Assembly (NCBI RefSeq): GCF_018860525.1
Contig: NZ_JAHKPM010000017.1
Location: 1 to 64,000 of the forward strand
Origin: Vibrio hepatarius
GTDB lineage: Bacteria > Pseudomonadota > Gammaproteobacteria > Enterobacterales > Vibrionaceae
Direction of reading: 5' to 3'
Length of the DNA: 64,000 nt
Positions 52,248-61,673 of this stretch are shown piece after piece. Below the pieces are notes generated by a model, which did no database searches, was not told the DNA's origin, and saw only the letters and a list, made by a program, of their open reading frames with translations. The translations under genes were made by a program, and so were the position numbers. Positions within the stretch are counted from its first letter, which is position 1. Each line of letters begins with the position of its first letter.

Positions 52248-53371
52248 TATATGACAATCACTTTAGCTTTGAGCGACCCGCTCTGTTTTAGTAATTGTAT
52301 AATATTTGCAAGATCTTTAGAATTCGTCCCCATTGTATTTAGTGCGCTTACTAAATCTTGTAATGTTCCAGCGCTTTTTATTACTTCAAGGTCGCCTTGC
52401 CTTCTTTCAATACTAATTTGAGAGCTGCTAGTAGTTACTGTATTTCCTCCAGAGATAGGGTTAGGCTGAGAAACTTGTTGCTCTTCTGATATGTTGATTA
52501 CTATGTTACCTTCACTTATCGCTACAGGTGATAGAGATACATTTTCAGTTATCATCACAGTTCCTGTTCTGGAGTTAATAACTACCCTTGCTTGCTGCTC
52601 CGGTATAGTTATATCAAGCGATTTCAGCATAGATATAAACTCAATTCTTGAGCTGCTGTCTTTTGGTGCAACAATTTTGAGGCTGCCTGCATCGATAGCC
52701 TTGGCGACCCCACCGCCAAAAGCCTTGTTTATTGTTTTTTCAACTTCGGATACTGTAGCAAAGTCACTTGAGTTTAAATTCATGGTTATGTGTCTGTTCT
52801 CAAAGACAGATGCGTAACTCAGCTCTCTTTCAACGGTTGCTCCCATTGGAATTCTTGCAACACTAGCTAGGTTGACATCCAGTGTTGAGCCATCCATTCC
52901 TTCAGCACTTACGCCGTCAACGAGAACCTGACCTTGAGCAACTGCAAAAACCTCACCATTAAGACCCATTAGAGGTGCTGCTAATAACGTTCCCCCTCTT
53001 AAGCTTTTTGCGTTACCTAGAGTTGAGATTGTGACATCTATTTCTTGTCCTTTTTTAGCAAAGGCTGGGAATGTAGCATTCACCATTACTGCGGCTACAT
53101 TTCTAGATGATAAATTGATGTTTTCCGGTACTTTAATTCCGTACTTTTGAATTAGTGTAACCAAGTTCGATGATGCGAAATTACCACGATCCCCTGAGTT
53201 AGGTAGGCCAACAACAAGTCCAAACCCTTGAAGGGCGTTCGTTCTTACGCCTTTAATCTCGGCTATGTCACCGATCCTTTCTGCTTGAGCTGAAGTGCTA
53301 ATTAGCGGCATCATCAATGAAGATACAACTAGTAGTGAAGTAAGGCTTTTCTTAAAATTTATTATTTTCAT
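52247..53371 (-). CDS. flgI: FlgI, P-ring protein
   Basis: Forms the ring in the peptidoglycan layer. 374 aa, signal peptide (SLLVVSSLMMPLISTSAQA), then RIGDIAEIKGVRTNALQGFGLVVGLPNSGD, split here by family norms, and C-terminal LQDLVSALNTMGTNSKDLANIIQLLKQSGSL. Full length. It is a Sec substrate and the main client of FlgA. Confidence 0.95.
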   Translation of the reverse strand: MKIINFKKSLTSLLVVSSLMMPLISTSAQAERIGDIAEIKGVRTNALQGFGLVVGLPNSGDRGNFASSNLVTLIQKYGIKVPENINLSSRNVAAVMVNATFPAFAKKGQEIDVTISTLGNAKSLRGGTLLAAPLMGLNGEVFAVAQGQVLVDGVSAEGMDGSTLDVNLASVARIPMGATVERELSYASVFENRHITMNLNSSDFATVSEVEKTINKAFGGGVAKAIDAGSLKIVAPKDSSSRIEFISMLKSLDITIPEQQARVVINSRTGTVMITENVSLSPVAISEGNIVINISEEQQVSQPNPISGGNTVTTSSSQISIERRQGDLEVIKSAGTLQDLVSALNTMGTNSKDLANIIQLLKQSGSLKAKVIVI

Positions 53372-53388
53372 TATATTGCTACTCTTTA

Positions 53389-54066
53389 TTAAAAAGGCCA
53401 GTAAGGACTTGTTACGAGATCACTAAGCCATCCACCTTGTGATTTGTTATAGATATGACCAGAACCGCGATAGTAAATTTTTGCTCCTGCTAGCCTATTA
53501 GAGGCCACGCTGTTGTCTGCTGTTGAGATATCTTGCTCTCTTATCCTTCCAGTTATGGCGATGGTTTCTGTCCCTCTTTCCAGAGTGATTTCTTTATAGC
53601 CCTTAACCTCCAAAATACCATTTGGGAAAATTTGAGTTACTGTTGTCGCTATATTGCCTTCTAGTCGATGGCTTTGACTTGATGTTCCGTCCCCTTCTAC
53701 TTTTTTGTCTTGAGAAACATTGATGTCGCCTGAATATGGCTCATTAATAATGGTTGGTAGAGTTATACCAAATGAGCTGGTTGATGAAGTTTTTTGGCTC
53801 GTTTTGCTCTTAATTGAATCTTGAGCATCAATCGACTCATCCATTCGAATTATTACTATGTCGCCGACGTTGTATCTCTTGCCTACTCCAATCATCATTG
53901 AGTTTTGGCTTGTCGTAAAAATAGCCCCATCCTGAGGCTCAGTAGACGGGTAAACTATATCCCCAGTCTCAAAAGGTTTTAGCTGACTGTTTTCAGGGAT
54001 TTTATTCTGGCTAGCGCAACCCGCCATAACCAGACAAAGGGTTAAAGTTGCTATTTTATTTTTCAT
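53389..54066 (-). CDS. flgH: FlgH, L-ring lipoprotein
   Basis: Forms the outer-membrane ring. 225 aa, lipoprotein signal with lipobox LVMAGC (13-18). RYNVGDIVIIRMDESIDAQ, SHRLEGNIATTVTQIFPNGILEVKGYKEI and RLAGAKIYYRGSGHI, in shorter blocks, are diagnostic. Needs Sec and the host Lol pathway. Three bp after flgG. Confidence 0.95.
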   Translation of the reverse strand: MKNKIATLTLCLVMAGCASQNKIPENSQLKPFETGDIVYPSTEPQDGAIFTTSQNSMMIGVGKRYNVGDIVIIRMDESIDAQDSIKSKTSQKTSSTSSFGITLPTIINEPYSGDINVSQDKKVEGDGTSSQSHRLEGNIATTVTQIFPNGILEVKGYKEITLERGTETIAITGRIREQDISTADNSVASNRLAGAKIYYRGSGHIYNKSQGGWLSDLVTSPYWPF

Positions 54067-54069
54067 TCT

Positions 54070-54849
54070 TTAAATCGTTTGGTTTAGTGTAGACATCATA
54101 TCGCCTGATGCTTTCATTGCTTTGGCGTTCATTTCGTAACCTCTTTGCGCGTTAATCATATTCACCAACTCAGTGATGGTGTTAACGTTCGAGGCTTCTT
54201 TGTAGCCTTGCATTATCGAGCCGAACCCATCTTCCGATGGTGTTCCAGTGATTTCATCACCTGATGAATCGATGATTTTTTCATAGTAGCCACCAGCAAT
54301 AGATCTCAGTCCGTTTGGATTAAGGAATTTAACAATCTCAAACTGACCAACTTCTGTAAGCTCATCAGAGTCAGGTGTTTTGACCTGAATTGTCCCGTCC
54401 TTATTGATGGTGATGCTTTCGGTGTTGTCTGGCACAGATACTTCTGGGTCTAATGCGTAATTATCTAGTGTTACTAGTACTCCATCCGCATCAATATTAA
54501 ATGTGCCGCCTCTCGTGAATAGTCTGGTTCCGTCATCTTTTACTACTGGGATAAAACCATCCCCATCAATCATGACATCTAGTGCTCTTTTTGTTTCGAC
54601 TGGAGCACCTTGAGAGAAGTTGGTTACCGAGCCAAGTGTTTGGACTCCTGTTCCAACTTGTAGGCCGCCAGATGCAGCTCCTTCAGTACCTGAAGGTTCG
54701 CGAATTCTCATTGTCATTAATGCTGCGAATTCAGGGTTTGATGCTTTATATCCGGTTGTCTCTGCGTTAGCGAGGTTGTTGGATATGAATTGCATTCTTA
54801 GGTTCTGAGCCTCAAGGCCAGTTTGTGCTGTTAATAGTGCGCCGTTCAT
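54070..54849 (-). CDS. flgG: FlgG, distal rod protein
   Basis: 259 aa, normal length. It starts NGALLTAQTGLEAQNLRMQF and has SNNLANAETTGYKAS and the end ASNVNTITELVNMINAQRGYEMNAKAMKASGDM, as in FlgG. It carries a Chi octamer (54290). Confidence 0.95.
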   Translation of the reverse strand: MNGALLTAQTGLEAQNLRMQFISNNLANAETTGYKASNPEFAALMTMRIREPSGTEGAASGGLQVGTGVQTLGSVTNFSQGAPVETKRALDVMIDGDGFIPVVKDDGTRLFTRGGTFNIDADGVLVTLDNYALDPEVSVPDNTESITINKDGTIQVKTPDSDELTEVGQFEIVKFLNPNGLRSIAGGYYEKIIDSSGDEITGTPSEDGFGSIMQGYKEASNVNTITELVNMINAQRGYEMNAKAMKASGDMMSTLNQTI

Positions 54850-54854
54850 TGCTG

Positions 54855-55580
54855 TTACTCTAAAATTGAATTTGATATTTTATGTATGGCCTTGATAGTT
54901 CCCATTGTTTTGGATGCCATATCGTAATTTTTTTGGGTCTCAACCATGGTAGCCATCGCTTTGACGCTGTTTACATTTGAGGCTTCTTGATACCCTTGTG
55001 CGACTGTGTAGCCACTTGCTGGTAAAGGAGGTATCTCCTGATCTACAGATATCTCCCCTGTGATTAATTTGAAAACTGATTGATGGTTAAGGCTTACAAC
55101 CTTTAGTTTTCCACTAACTTGTGTTGCATCGCCAGATAATACAATTACGTTTCCTGTAGGGTCGGTCTTAAATGGTGCGTCACCAATCTCGATTGACTTT
55201 CCGTCTTCCCCAGAAATTTTACCGCCGTCTGCATTAACCAATATCCCGTCAGAGTTTTTCATTACAGTTAGTGTGCGGCGGTAGTATTTATTCCCCTCAA
55301 AATCAGTTAGCTCAAAGAAGCCTTGTCCGCTAATAGCTAAATTAGAAGGGTTTCCTGTATGAGCTAATGCACCAGCAGTAAGATCGATGCTTACGTTGTT
55401 AAGCTCTGTAAAGCTAGTGCTATTGATAGCATCCCCGCCATTCAAGTAGAGCGCCTTGAAGCTTACTTTATCTTGCTTAAATCCCGCTGTATTCGCGTTG
55501 GCGACATTGTTTGTGTTGACTTCATGTAGGAGTCCATATTGTTTTGCCGCCGACATGACTGAGTAAAGGGATGTATCCAT
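54855..55580 (-). CDS. flgF: FlgF, proximal rod protein
   Basis: 241 aa. N-terminal SLYSVMSAAKQYGLLHEVNT and NNVANANTAGFKQD, and C-terminal EASNVNSVKAMATMVETQKNYDMASKTM, mark the rod/hook family; order and length identify FlgF. Confidence 0.93.
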   Translation of the reverse strand: MDTSLYSVMSAAKQYGLLHEVNTNNVANANTAGFKQDKVSFKALYLNGGDAINSTSFTELNNVSIDLTAGALAHTGNPSNLAISGQGFFELTDFEGNKYYRRTLTVMKNSDGILVNADGGKISGEDGKSIEIGDAPFKTDPTGNVIVLSGDATQVSGKLKVVSLNHQSVFKLITGEISVDQEIPPLPASGYTVAQGYQEASNVNSVKAMATMVETQKNYDMASKTMGTIKAIHKISNSILE

Positions 55581-55600
55581 TGTATTGCCTGTTTTTAAGA

Positions 55601-56788
55601 TTAAACGTTTTGCATTAGAGCGTTATTCAGTTCTTTGCTCGCGCCAATTACTTTTGCGTTCGCTTGGAAGAATCTTTGTGAAGAGATCATATTTACAAGT
55701 TCATCGGTTGTGCTTACGTTACTGCCCTCAATAACTCCGGGAGTTACGCTGCCAAAACCTGCTTGCCCAGCTACGCCAACTCTCATTTTTCCTGAGTTTG
55801 TTGTTAGTGAGAAATAGCTTCCGTCAACCAACATTCCGTCAGGGTTATCTGCTGCGGCTAGTGCAATCTGACCAACAGGTTTACTACGTCCGTCCTTGTA
55901 GTAAGAAACGATGTTACCGTTTGCTTCGATTTGGTACTTTTCAAACTCTGCAACAGGAGCACCATCCATATCTTGATTTCGGATTGATGTGTCTCCTTCG
56001 TAACCCGTAAGCTTGCTCATGTTTATTGATACATTCGCTACCCCGTTAATTGGTTGAGCTAAACCACTAAGGTCTATGTTAAGAACCCCATCTGTGAATG
56101 GTGCTGCATCTTTCTTAATTCTACCGTTAGCATCAAACTGAACCTGACCAAGGTTTACTGCTTCACCGTTAATGGTTGCGGTCATATCCCAACTAGCTTC
56201 GCCTGTAGCGGGATTAGCTACTTTGTTCTCAAACTTAACTTGCATCCTGTGCTCTTTACCAAGCGCGTCATATACGCTGTATGTAGTGGTCAGAGAGCCA
56301 GTACCATCATCAGTACCTAGGTTTGCGTCAAGTTCACCAGTGGTAGACACCTGAGGTGTTAATGGCGACTTATCAAGGATAATGTCTGTTGTGGTTCCAG
56401 TACTGTCTTTAGCTAGGTAGCCTTGAACATGGTTACCAGAGTTATCCACCAAAATTCCGTCTGGGTTAAACTCAAACAGGCCAACGCGAGTAAACTTATT
56501 TCCGCCATCAGAGTCTTTGACCATAAAGAAGCCTTCGCCCACAATCGCGTGGTGCAGTGGGTCTCCTGTTGGAATCATTGGGCCGTTGGAAAAGTTTGTC
56601 TTAGTTGCATCTAATGCTGTACCAATACCCATTGCATTCATGCCATTAGAGGCAAATAACGCTTTAAATTGAACAGACTGAGATTTGTATCCAAAAGTCT
56701 CAGAGTTCGCCAAGTTGTTTGATGTTACTGCTAATTGTGAATTGGCAGCACGTAGTCCCGACAGGGCAATTTTTGAAAAATCTGACAT
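55601..56788 (-). CDS. flgE: FlgE, hook protein
   Basis: 395 aa from ATG 56788 (SDFSKIALSGLRAANSQLAV), the normal hook length. SNNLANSETFGYKSQ follows, then the D1 domain with DGILVDNSGNHVQGYL, and the C-terminal GSNVSTTDELVNMISSQRFFQANAKVI. Upstream in-frame codons are not conserved. It is preceded by flgD across a 126-bp gap that holds a hairpin. Confidence 0.95.
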   Translation of the reverse strand: MSDFSKIALSGLRAANSQLAVTSNNLANSETFGYKSQSVQFKALFASNGMNAMGIGTALDATKTNFSNGPMIPTGDPLHHAIVGEGFFMVKDSDGGNKFTRVGLFEFNPDGILVDNSGNHVQGYLAKDSTGTTTDIILDKSPLTPQVSTTGELDANLGTDDGTGSLTTTYSVYDALGKEHRMQVKFENKVANPATGEASWDMTATINGEAVNLGQVQFDANGRIKKDAAPFTDGVLNIDLSGLAQPINGVANVSINMSKLTGYEGDTSIRNQDMDGAPVAEFEKYQIEANGNIVSYYKDGRSKPVGQIALAAADNPDGMLVDGSYFSLTTNSGKMRVGVAGQAGFGSVTPGVIEGSNVSTTDELVNMISSQRFFQANAKVIGASKELNNALMQNV

Positions 56789-56841
56789 GTGATATTTTTT
56801 ATAGTTATATACTAATTTTTTCGTTAAATTAAAAGTGCAAG

Positions 56842-56872
56842 AAGCCAAAATAACTAAAGAATTCCTTGGCTT
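56842..56872 (-). terminator. Weak hairpin between flgD and flgE
   Basis: AAGCCAA (56842-56848) and TTGGCTT (56866-56872) are inverted around a 17-base loop. On the minus strand the following bases are not a clean T-tract, so it may be an mRNA structure rather than a terminator. Confidence 0.35.
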
Positions 56873-56914
56873 TTAAACTTCATTATTTTTTTATTTTATT
56901 GATTTATAAATACT

Positions 56915-57598
56915 TTATTCATCACTATCCGCAGCAACAGAAATAATATTACCGAATAGGATCTCGGTTCCATTTGCCATATTTATCATGCCATTCAAAA
57001 AGTTAATACTTTCTATAACCGAACTAGTTGTCACGGTGACATCTAATTTTTCTCCTGTTTCTGATTCTTGGAATGCAGAGATGTTGTAATCACCTTCAGG
57101 TAATTTATTTCCTTGGTGATCAGTTCCATCCCATTCCCATTTAGCTTTACCGTCAAAGACTTCAACTTCCATTTCTTTAACAACTAGACCTGCCGAGTCT
57201 TTAACTTGAACAGTAAACTTGTCGTTCTTGTTTGCGTCATCAATATAAAGTTCACCGTATAAGGTTTCTTTGCCATCGTATGAGAAGTCTGACAATACAA
57301 CTGTAGCTTCTTTACCTACTGTATTTAGTGCGGCAAAGTTGCCTTGAGTACCTACAACAGAGATTAATGTTTGCATAAGTTTATTTGTGCCTTCCTGCTG
57401 CTCTAGTGAAGCCACTTGAGCTAACTGAGCTGTCAGTTCATGTGATTTCAAAGGGTCAGATGGGTCTTGATTCATCATTTGAGCGGAAAGCAAAGTAATA
57501 AATTCATTGCTGATTTGGGAGGCTGTAGATTCTCCGCCAGATTGAGTTGAACTGCTTCTTGTGTTCGCTGATGTAGAGCTAATTGATGTAAGGTTCAT
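56915..57598 (-). CDS. flgD: FlgD, hook cap protein
   Basis: Scaffold for hook polymerisation. 227 aa. FITLLSAQMMNQDPSDPLKSHELTAQLAQVASLEQ (shown as family motif; ends near residue 72) and the FlgD Ig-like domain, EVFDGKAKWEWDGTDHQGNKLPEGDYNI, are intact. Confidence 0.94.
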   Translation of the reverse strand: MNLTSISSTSANTRSSSTQSGGESTASQISNEFITLLSAQMMNQDPSDPLKSHELTAQLAQVASLEQQEGTNKLMQTLISVVGTQGNFAALNTVGKEATVVLSDFSYDGKETLYGELYIDDANKNDKFTVQVKDSAGLVVKEMEVEVFDGKAKWEWDGTDHQGNKLPEGDYNISAFQESETGEKLDVTVTTSSVIESINFLNGMINMANGTEILFGNIISVAADSDE

Positions 57599-57601
57599 TT
57601 T

Positions 57602-58009
57602 CTATTGATTGCTTTTGATTGACTTTATTGAAGTAATTGCAAGGTTCTTTAGAGTTTTTGCCACTTGAGCGTTAGCCTCATATGACTGCTGAGCTGAAAT
57701 TAGATCAGCCATTTGCTCTTCTCTATTCACGTTGCTTGCGTATACGTAACCCTTCTCATCCGCCAAAGGATTTGTTGGGTCGAAAATAGGTCTATTAGGT
57801 GCGGTACTTTCGACTATGTTGCTGACAGCAACGGTTTGTGCCTCACCTTGGTAAATTGTCTTGAACTCAACGAGTCGTACTTTGTGTGCTTGTTCAGGAC
57901 TTGACGCTACAGTGTTGAGGTTTGCTATATTCCCAGCAACAGCATTTAAGCGGTGAGCTTGAGCGTTCATTGCGGTCGTTGCCGCATTCATTCCATCTAA
58001 AATTGACAT
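57602..58009 (-). CDS. flgC: FlgC, proximal rod protein
   Basis: 135 aa. MNAQAHRLNAVAGNIANLNTVAS at the start and YVYASNVNREEQMADLISAQQSYEANAQVAKTLKN, in parts, give the FlgC pattern. One bp after flgB. Confidence 0.94.
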   Translation of the reverse strand: MSILDGMNAATTAMNAQAHRLNAVAGNIANLNTVASSPEQAHKVRLVEFKTIYQGEAQTVAVSNIVESTAPNRPIFDPTNPLADEKGYVYASNVNREEQMADLISAQQSYEANAQVAKTLKNLAITSIKSIKSNQ

Positions 58010-58010
58010 A

Positions 58011-58400
58011 TTATTGGTACTTTAATGCGCTATTTATTGAGTCTTTCGATGAATTGGAAAACATAAGTGCAGCTTCATACATTGCCTGTTGTTCAGCAAA
58101 GTTCGCTTTCTCTAAATGTTCATTAACGTTATTTCCGTCAGGTCTCATCATTCCTGTATTAATATACCCAACTTCGATACCTCTTTTATTACCAAGCCCA
58201 TCGAAATGCCTTGGGCTATCTTTCATTAGATTTATACCTTGCGAATCTATTGCTTGTTTAAAAGCTTCTTTAAACTCTACGCCTTTAGCTTTATAGTCAG
58301 GAGTGTCTTGGTTTGCGATATTCGATGCTGTTAACTGTAACTGCATTTCCCTAATCGCTAATGCGTGATTGTAAAAATCTAGGTTGCTTACTTGGTTCAT
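58011..58400 (-). CDS. flgB: FlgB, proximal rod protein
   Basis: 129 aa. FYNHALAIREMQLQLTASNIAN, QDTPDYKAKGVEFKEAF, and a C-terminal segment with GNNVNEHLEKANFAEQQAMYEA. It is the first gene of the long basal-body operon, divergent from the fliH-like gene with a 57-bp gap. Confidence 0.93.
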   Translation of the reverse strand: MNQVSNLDFYNHALAIREMQLQLTASNIANQDTPDYKAKGVEFKEAFKQAIDSQGINLMKDSPRHFDGLGNKRGIEVGYINTGMMRPDGNNVNEHLEKANFAEQQAMYEAALMFSNSSKDSINSALKYQ

Positions 58401-58457
58401 GTATTTTCTTTGAGTATATTAATTTCCGTAGTTTTCCTATAACAAATTGAGAAATAG

Positions 58458-59357
58458 ATGACAAATTCAAACAAAACTTTTATGCCTAAATTTCCGGCGA
58501 ATGATTCAGTTAAAGAACGTGTATTTAAAAGACTTTCTGATTCTGAGTTAGAGAATAAAAAAGATGATATTTTTTATGATATCAATCTACCTTCAGACTT
58601 CGATGGTATACCTACGTTAATAGACAGAGGTAATTCTGACTTCACAGACTTTGTGAGTGAAGAGTTTCCTTCAATAAAGACAGATCCACGCGCCAAAGAC
58701 CCGATTTTCTCAGATGACGAGTTCGATAAAATTCTTTCAGAGGTGGACTCTATGTCCGTGCCATCTGGATTAAAAGTATTAAACGAATCAGTTGGTATGG
58801 ATGATGAGGATGATGAAGACCTTGATCCTGATATCGATGAAGAGATAAGAGAGGCAATCTTTGCAGAAGGCTACATGCAAGGGTCTGTCGATCAAAAAGA
58901 GGTGATGGAAAAGCGCTTTGTAGAGCTTCAGAAGACAATATCCGACTTAAAAATTGCCACAACACACCCAGCAGCTCTATCGGAAGAGATCAATCAAGCT
59001 ATAGGTAGCTTTATTAAATCAGTCGCGGAGTCTGTTCTGGATGAGCTTAAATCTTCATACCTTGCGGATATTGTAGAATCGAGAGTTAAAGACTTCGTTT
59101 CTGGCATTAAGGAGTGGGAGTTGGCTACTTATGCGTACTGTTCCAGATCGGATTTTATGAATCTGACCGAAATTTTCGGAATCGAAGAAGTTGCCGATTT
59201 TACGCGAGGCGGTGTCCATTACAGTATAGAAAGTGATTTACCGGATGGTAGATTCAGGCTTGAGGTTCAAAAGGAAGATGGTAGTAATGTCGAGGCCATA
59301 ATGGATGTAGATTCACATCTTTCGGAAGTGAAAAGTGCTCTAAGTGAGGCTTTTTAG
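58458..59357 (+). CDS. fliH: FliH-like export ATPase regulator
   Basis: FliH (SctL family) inhibits and positions FliI. 299 aa, longer than the ~235 usual because of an acidic N-terminal extension (DDEDDEDLDPDID). IFAEGYMQGS (about 134-143) corresponds to the AYxxGxxxG motif of FliH, and the C-terminal domain has GGVHYSIESDLPDGRFRLEV and SHLSEVKSALSEAF. It begins a plus-strand export-gene run leading to fliP. Confidence 0.65.
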   Translation: MTNSNKTFMPKFPANDSVKERVFKRLSDSELENKKDDIFYDINLPSDFDGIPTLIDRGNSDFTDFVSEEFPSIKTDPRAKDPIFSDDEFDKILSEVDSMSVPSGLKVLNESVGMDDEDDEDLDPDIDEEIREAIFAEGYMQGSVDQKEVMEKRFVELQKTISDLKIATTHPAALSEEINQAIGSFIKSVAESVLDELKSSYLADIVESRVKDFVSGIKEWELATYAYCSRSDFMNLTEIFGIEEVADFTRGGVHYSIESDLPDGRFRLEVQKEDGSNVEAIMDVDSHLSEVKSALSEAF

Positions 59358-59413
59358 TTAGCCATGTGGCAATATAATGACTAAAATTATGTGCAATTAA
59401 GGTTCAAGTAATA

Positions 59414-59776
59414 ATGGCAACACTCCAACAATGTAACCCTAATGGGAAGATTGAATTTTTCCCTTATGTGAAAATAGGTTTCGAGGTGAGACCTATAGAA
59501 GGTAAAGAAGTGGTAATCGAAGGATCGGTAGCTCAAAAGTTTTTTCATTTTCTTTCTCAGTCTGTCTGGGGGAAAAAAGTTGAAAGCCTCTGCGACTTAC
59601 AGGGGATTTGTGTCCGTGATGATGGCGTAGAGCTTCTCTCAGCATTCATACCACCTCACCACTTCAAAATGCTGATTAAGGATTTTGGCGACGAACTTAG
59701 CTATGTTCTCGCGGCAGTTTCCGAGTGGGAATCACTGGGTTGTAATGAAGTCATACTGCACTTAGAAGAATCTTAA
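59414..59776 (+). CDS. Hypothetical protein between fliH and fliP, 120 aa
   Basis: Soluble, with no TM segment or signal, so it is not FliO, which normally precedes fliP. WGKKVESLCDLQGICVRDDGVE and a C-terminal ESLGCNEVILHLEES are the most ordered parts. No family is recognised. Its position suggests a role in export, but no residue supports this. Confidence 0.45.
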   Translation: MATLQQCNPNGKIEFFPYVKIGFEVRPIEGKEVVIEGSVAQKFFHFLSQSVWGKKVESLCDLQGICVRDDGVELLSAFIPPHHFKMLIKDFGDELSYVLAAVSEWESLGCNEVILHLEES

Positions 59777-59834
59777 TTTTTTAAAAATTTACACCCATAA
59801 AGCCACCAGCCCGATATACAATAAGAGCAATTTA

Positions 59835-60593
59835 ATGATCAATCGAAACTTAAGATACCTGATAGGACTAATGTTTAGCCTAACCTTTATCTTCACACCT
59901 TCAGCCTTTGCATCTACACCAGATCTGGAGTTAATCACCAGTACAAATGGTGAACTTGGTAGTTCATACAGTACAAGCCTTACTGCGCTTATCTTGATGA
60001 CGCTACTGGCTTTTATTCCAATTATCATCATGACCATGACGCCGTTCCTTAGGATATCTATTGTTTTATCTATGATGAGACAGGCTCTAGGTTTGAACAC
60101 AACGCCAAACAACAAAGTGATAGTAGCTATCTCCCTCGCTATCAGTATGTTCATAGTGCAGCCTGTGATAGGAGAAATTATTGAGAAAGCTTACTCGCCA
60201 TTTTCTCAGGGTCAGATAACTCTAGATGTAGCGATAGATAGAGGTGCAAAGCCACTTAAGACATTTATGCTAAATCACACTATGCCGTCTTACCTAGAGA
60301 CATTCCTGCAAATGAGTGGGCAAGAGTACACAACTAAGGAAGAGGTTCCGTTACTAGTCTTGTGGGCTGCATTTATTTCTTCAGAGATTCAGACAGCTCT
60401 TACTATTGGTTTCTTTGTGTTTTTGCCATTTGTTATTGTGGACATATTGGTAGCTTCAATATTGATGAGTCTAGGTATGATGATGGTCTCCCCTATCATG
60501 ATTTCTTTGCCAGTTAAGATACTTATCTTCGTCCTTGTGGATGGGTGGCTAATGATAGTGGATGGGCTTAGTAAGTCCTACTTCATAGTGTAG
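59835..60593 (+). CDS. fliP: FliP, export gate component
   Basis: Core of the FliPQR export gate. 252 aa with a cleaved signal peptide (SLTFIFTPSAFAS), then IMTMTPFLRISIVLSMMRQALG, MFIVQPVIGEI, and the C-terminal SLGMMMVSPIMISLPVKILIFVLVDGW pattern. Intact. A Chi dodecamer lies just upstream (59799). Confidence 0.95.
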   Translation: MINRNLRYLIGLMFSLTFIFTPSAFASTPDLELITSTNGELGSSYSTSLTALILMTLLAFIPIIIMTMTPFLRISIVLSMMRQALGLNTTPNNKVIVAISLAISMFIVQPVIGEIIEKAYSPFSQGQITLDVAIDRGAKPLKTFMLNHTMPSYLETFLQMSGQEYTTKEEVPLLVLWAAFISSEIQTALTIGFFVFLPFVIVDILVASILMSLGMMMVSPIMISLPVKILIFVLVDGWLMIVDGLSKSYFIV

Positions 60594-60602
60594 AGGTGCA
60601 CC

Positions 60603-60875
60603 ATGACAAATGACATTCTAATTTTCGACACCATAAAGATGGCAATGTCTGTGACTGGTAGCATTTCTACAATGGTCTTGGTTCCCCTTCTAGTTATCGG
60701 TCTCATTATCGCTGTATTTCAAGCTGCTACTCAAATCAACGAGGCGTCACTTAGCTTTATCCCTAAGCTGATATTTATATTTTTCGCTGTGTTGTTTATG
60801 GGAGACATGCTTCTTGAGCAGTTGTCTGAATTGTTCAGGTACGTTTTCGGCCTAATACCATCTATTGCCAAGTAA
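60603..60875 (+). CDS. fliQ: FliQ, export gate component
   Basis: 90 aa, two TM segments, VLVPLLVIGLIIAVFQAATQINEASLSF, split in family blocks, then KLIFIFFAVLFMGDMLLEQL. Ten bp after fliP. Confidence 0.95.
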   Translation: MTNDILIFDTIKMAMSVTGSISTMVLVPLLVIGLIIAVFQAATQINEASLSFIPKLIFIFFAVLFMGDMLLEQLSELFRYVFGLIPSIAK

Positions 60876-60899
60876 TGATGTCTGCTATGGAGTCATAAT

Positions 60900-61673
60900 A
60901 TGGAAAATGCCCTTATTCCTGCTCTCATCGCAGACCACACGGTTGCTTTCCAGCTTGTATTGTTCAGGCTGGTGGCTTTCTGCTTTATCATTCCTTATAT
61001 GGGTACTAAGAACGTTCCTAGAAAGGTGGCTCTTTTCTTTGCCATTGCCTTCGCTTTCGTCATTACTCCAAGACTTGTGCAGATAAACCCAATTGACCCA
61101 AGCAGTATTGATATCCCACTAGAGGTTTTTAGCAACATGGTGGTGGGCTTCTTGTATGGTGGTTCTCTGCTCCTTGTCTTCGAGATGATTGCTATCGCAG
61201 GTGTAGTTATTGCTTATGCTAGTGGATTAGGTATGGCACAGATGATTGACCCTGCAAGTGGCGGTAATAGCGGGGTCATCACTAATTTGCTAAATGTTGT
61301 ATTTGGTATGGTATTCATATCAAGTGGAGGGCTGCTTCTTTTTATCGAGTTTTTTTCAGGGTCGTTTGAGTCATTTCCTCTGGTTGGTATAAAGTTTGAG
61401 AGCATAAGCTTCCTTCTTGTTGCTCAAGAGTTTGGTAGGGTGTTCTTAATGGGGGTTATGATTGCGATACCTTTCACTGGGGCGGCTCTCCTTCTTAATA
61501 CAGCTCTAGCTGTGGTTAGTAAGTCAGCGCCAGCAATGAACTTGTTTACCATAGGTTTTCCGTTGTCTGTGTTACTTGGAATCATGGCTTTGTCTTTAAC
61601 TCTCCCTACCCTTGTTGCAGATATTTATACTTATGTTTTAACATTGAGTGAAAGTTACCAAAATTTATTATGA
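60900..61673 (+). CDS. fliR: FliR, export gate component
   Basis: 257 aa, six TM segments. FRLVAFCFIIPYMGTKNVPRKV, GLGMAQMIDPASGGNSGVI and GVMIAIPFTGAALLLNTALAVVSKSAP, in blocks, are typical. No flhB follows, because flhB is at 28224. The stop overlaps the next start. Confidence 0.95.
   Translation: MENALIPALIADHTVAFQLVLFRLVAFCFIIPYMGTKNVPRKVALFFAIAFAFVITPRLVQINPIDPSSIDIPLEVFSNMVVGFLYGGSLLLVFEMIAIAGVVIAYASGLGMAQMIDPASGGNSGVITNLLNVVFGMVFISSGGLLLFIEFFSGSFESFPLVGIKFESISFLLVAQEFGRVFLMGVMIAIPFTGAALLLNTALAVVSKSAPAMNLFTIGFPLSVLLGIMALSLTLPTLVADIYTYVLTLSESYQNLL
60968..60979 (+). repeat. Extended Chi dodecamer GCTGGTGGCTTT (one of six exact copies)
   Basis: Exact copies: 17437-17448, 17560-17571, 60968-60979 and 62093-62104 on the plus strand, 14798-14809 and 59799-59810 on the minus strand. 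Plain Chi octamers are also at 2826, 14492, 43851, 49895 and 54290 (minus) and 19735 (plus). Chi is the RecBCD recognition site in enteric bacteria and vibrios. Confidence 0.7.

Noticed and set aside
59414..59776. FliO
   Set aside because: There is no membrane segment in the 120-aa protein.
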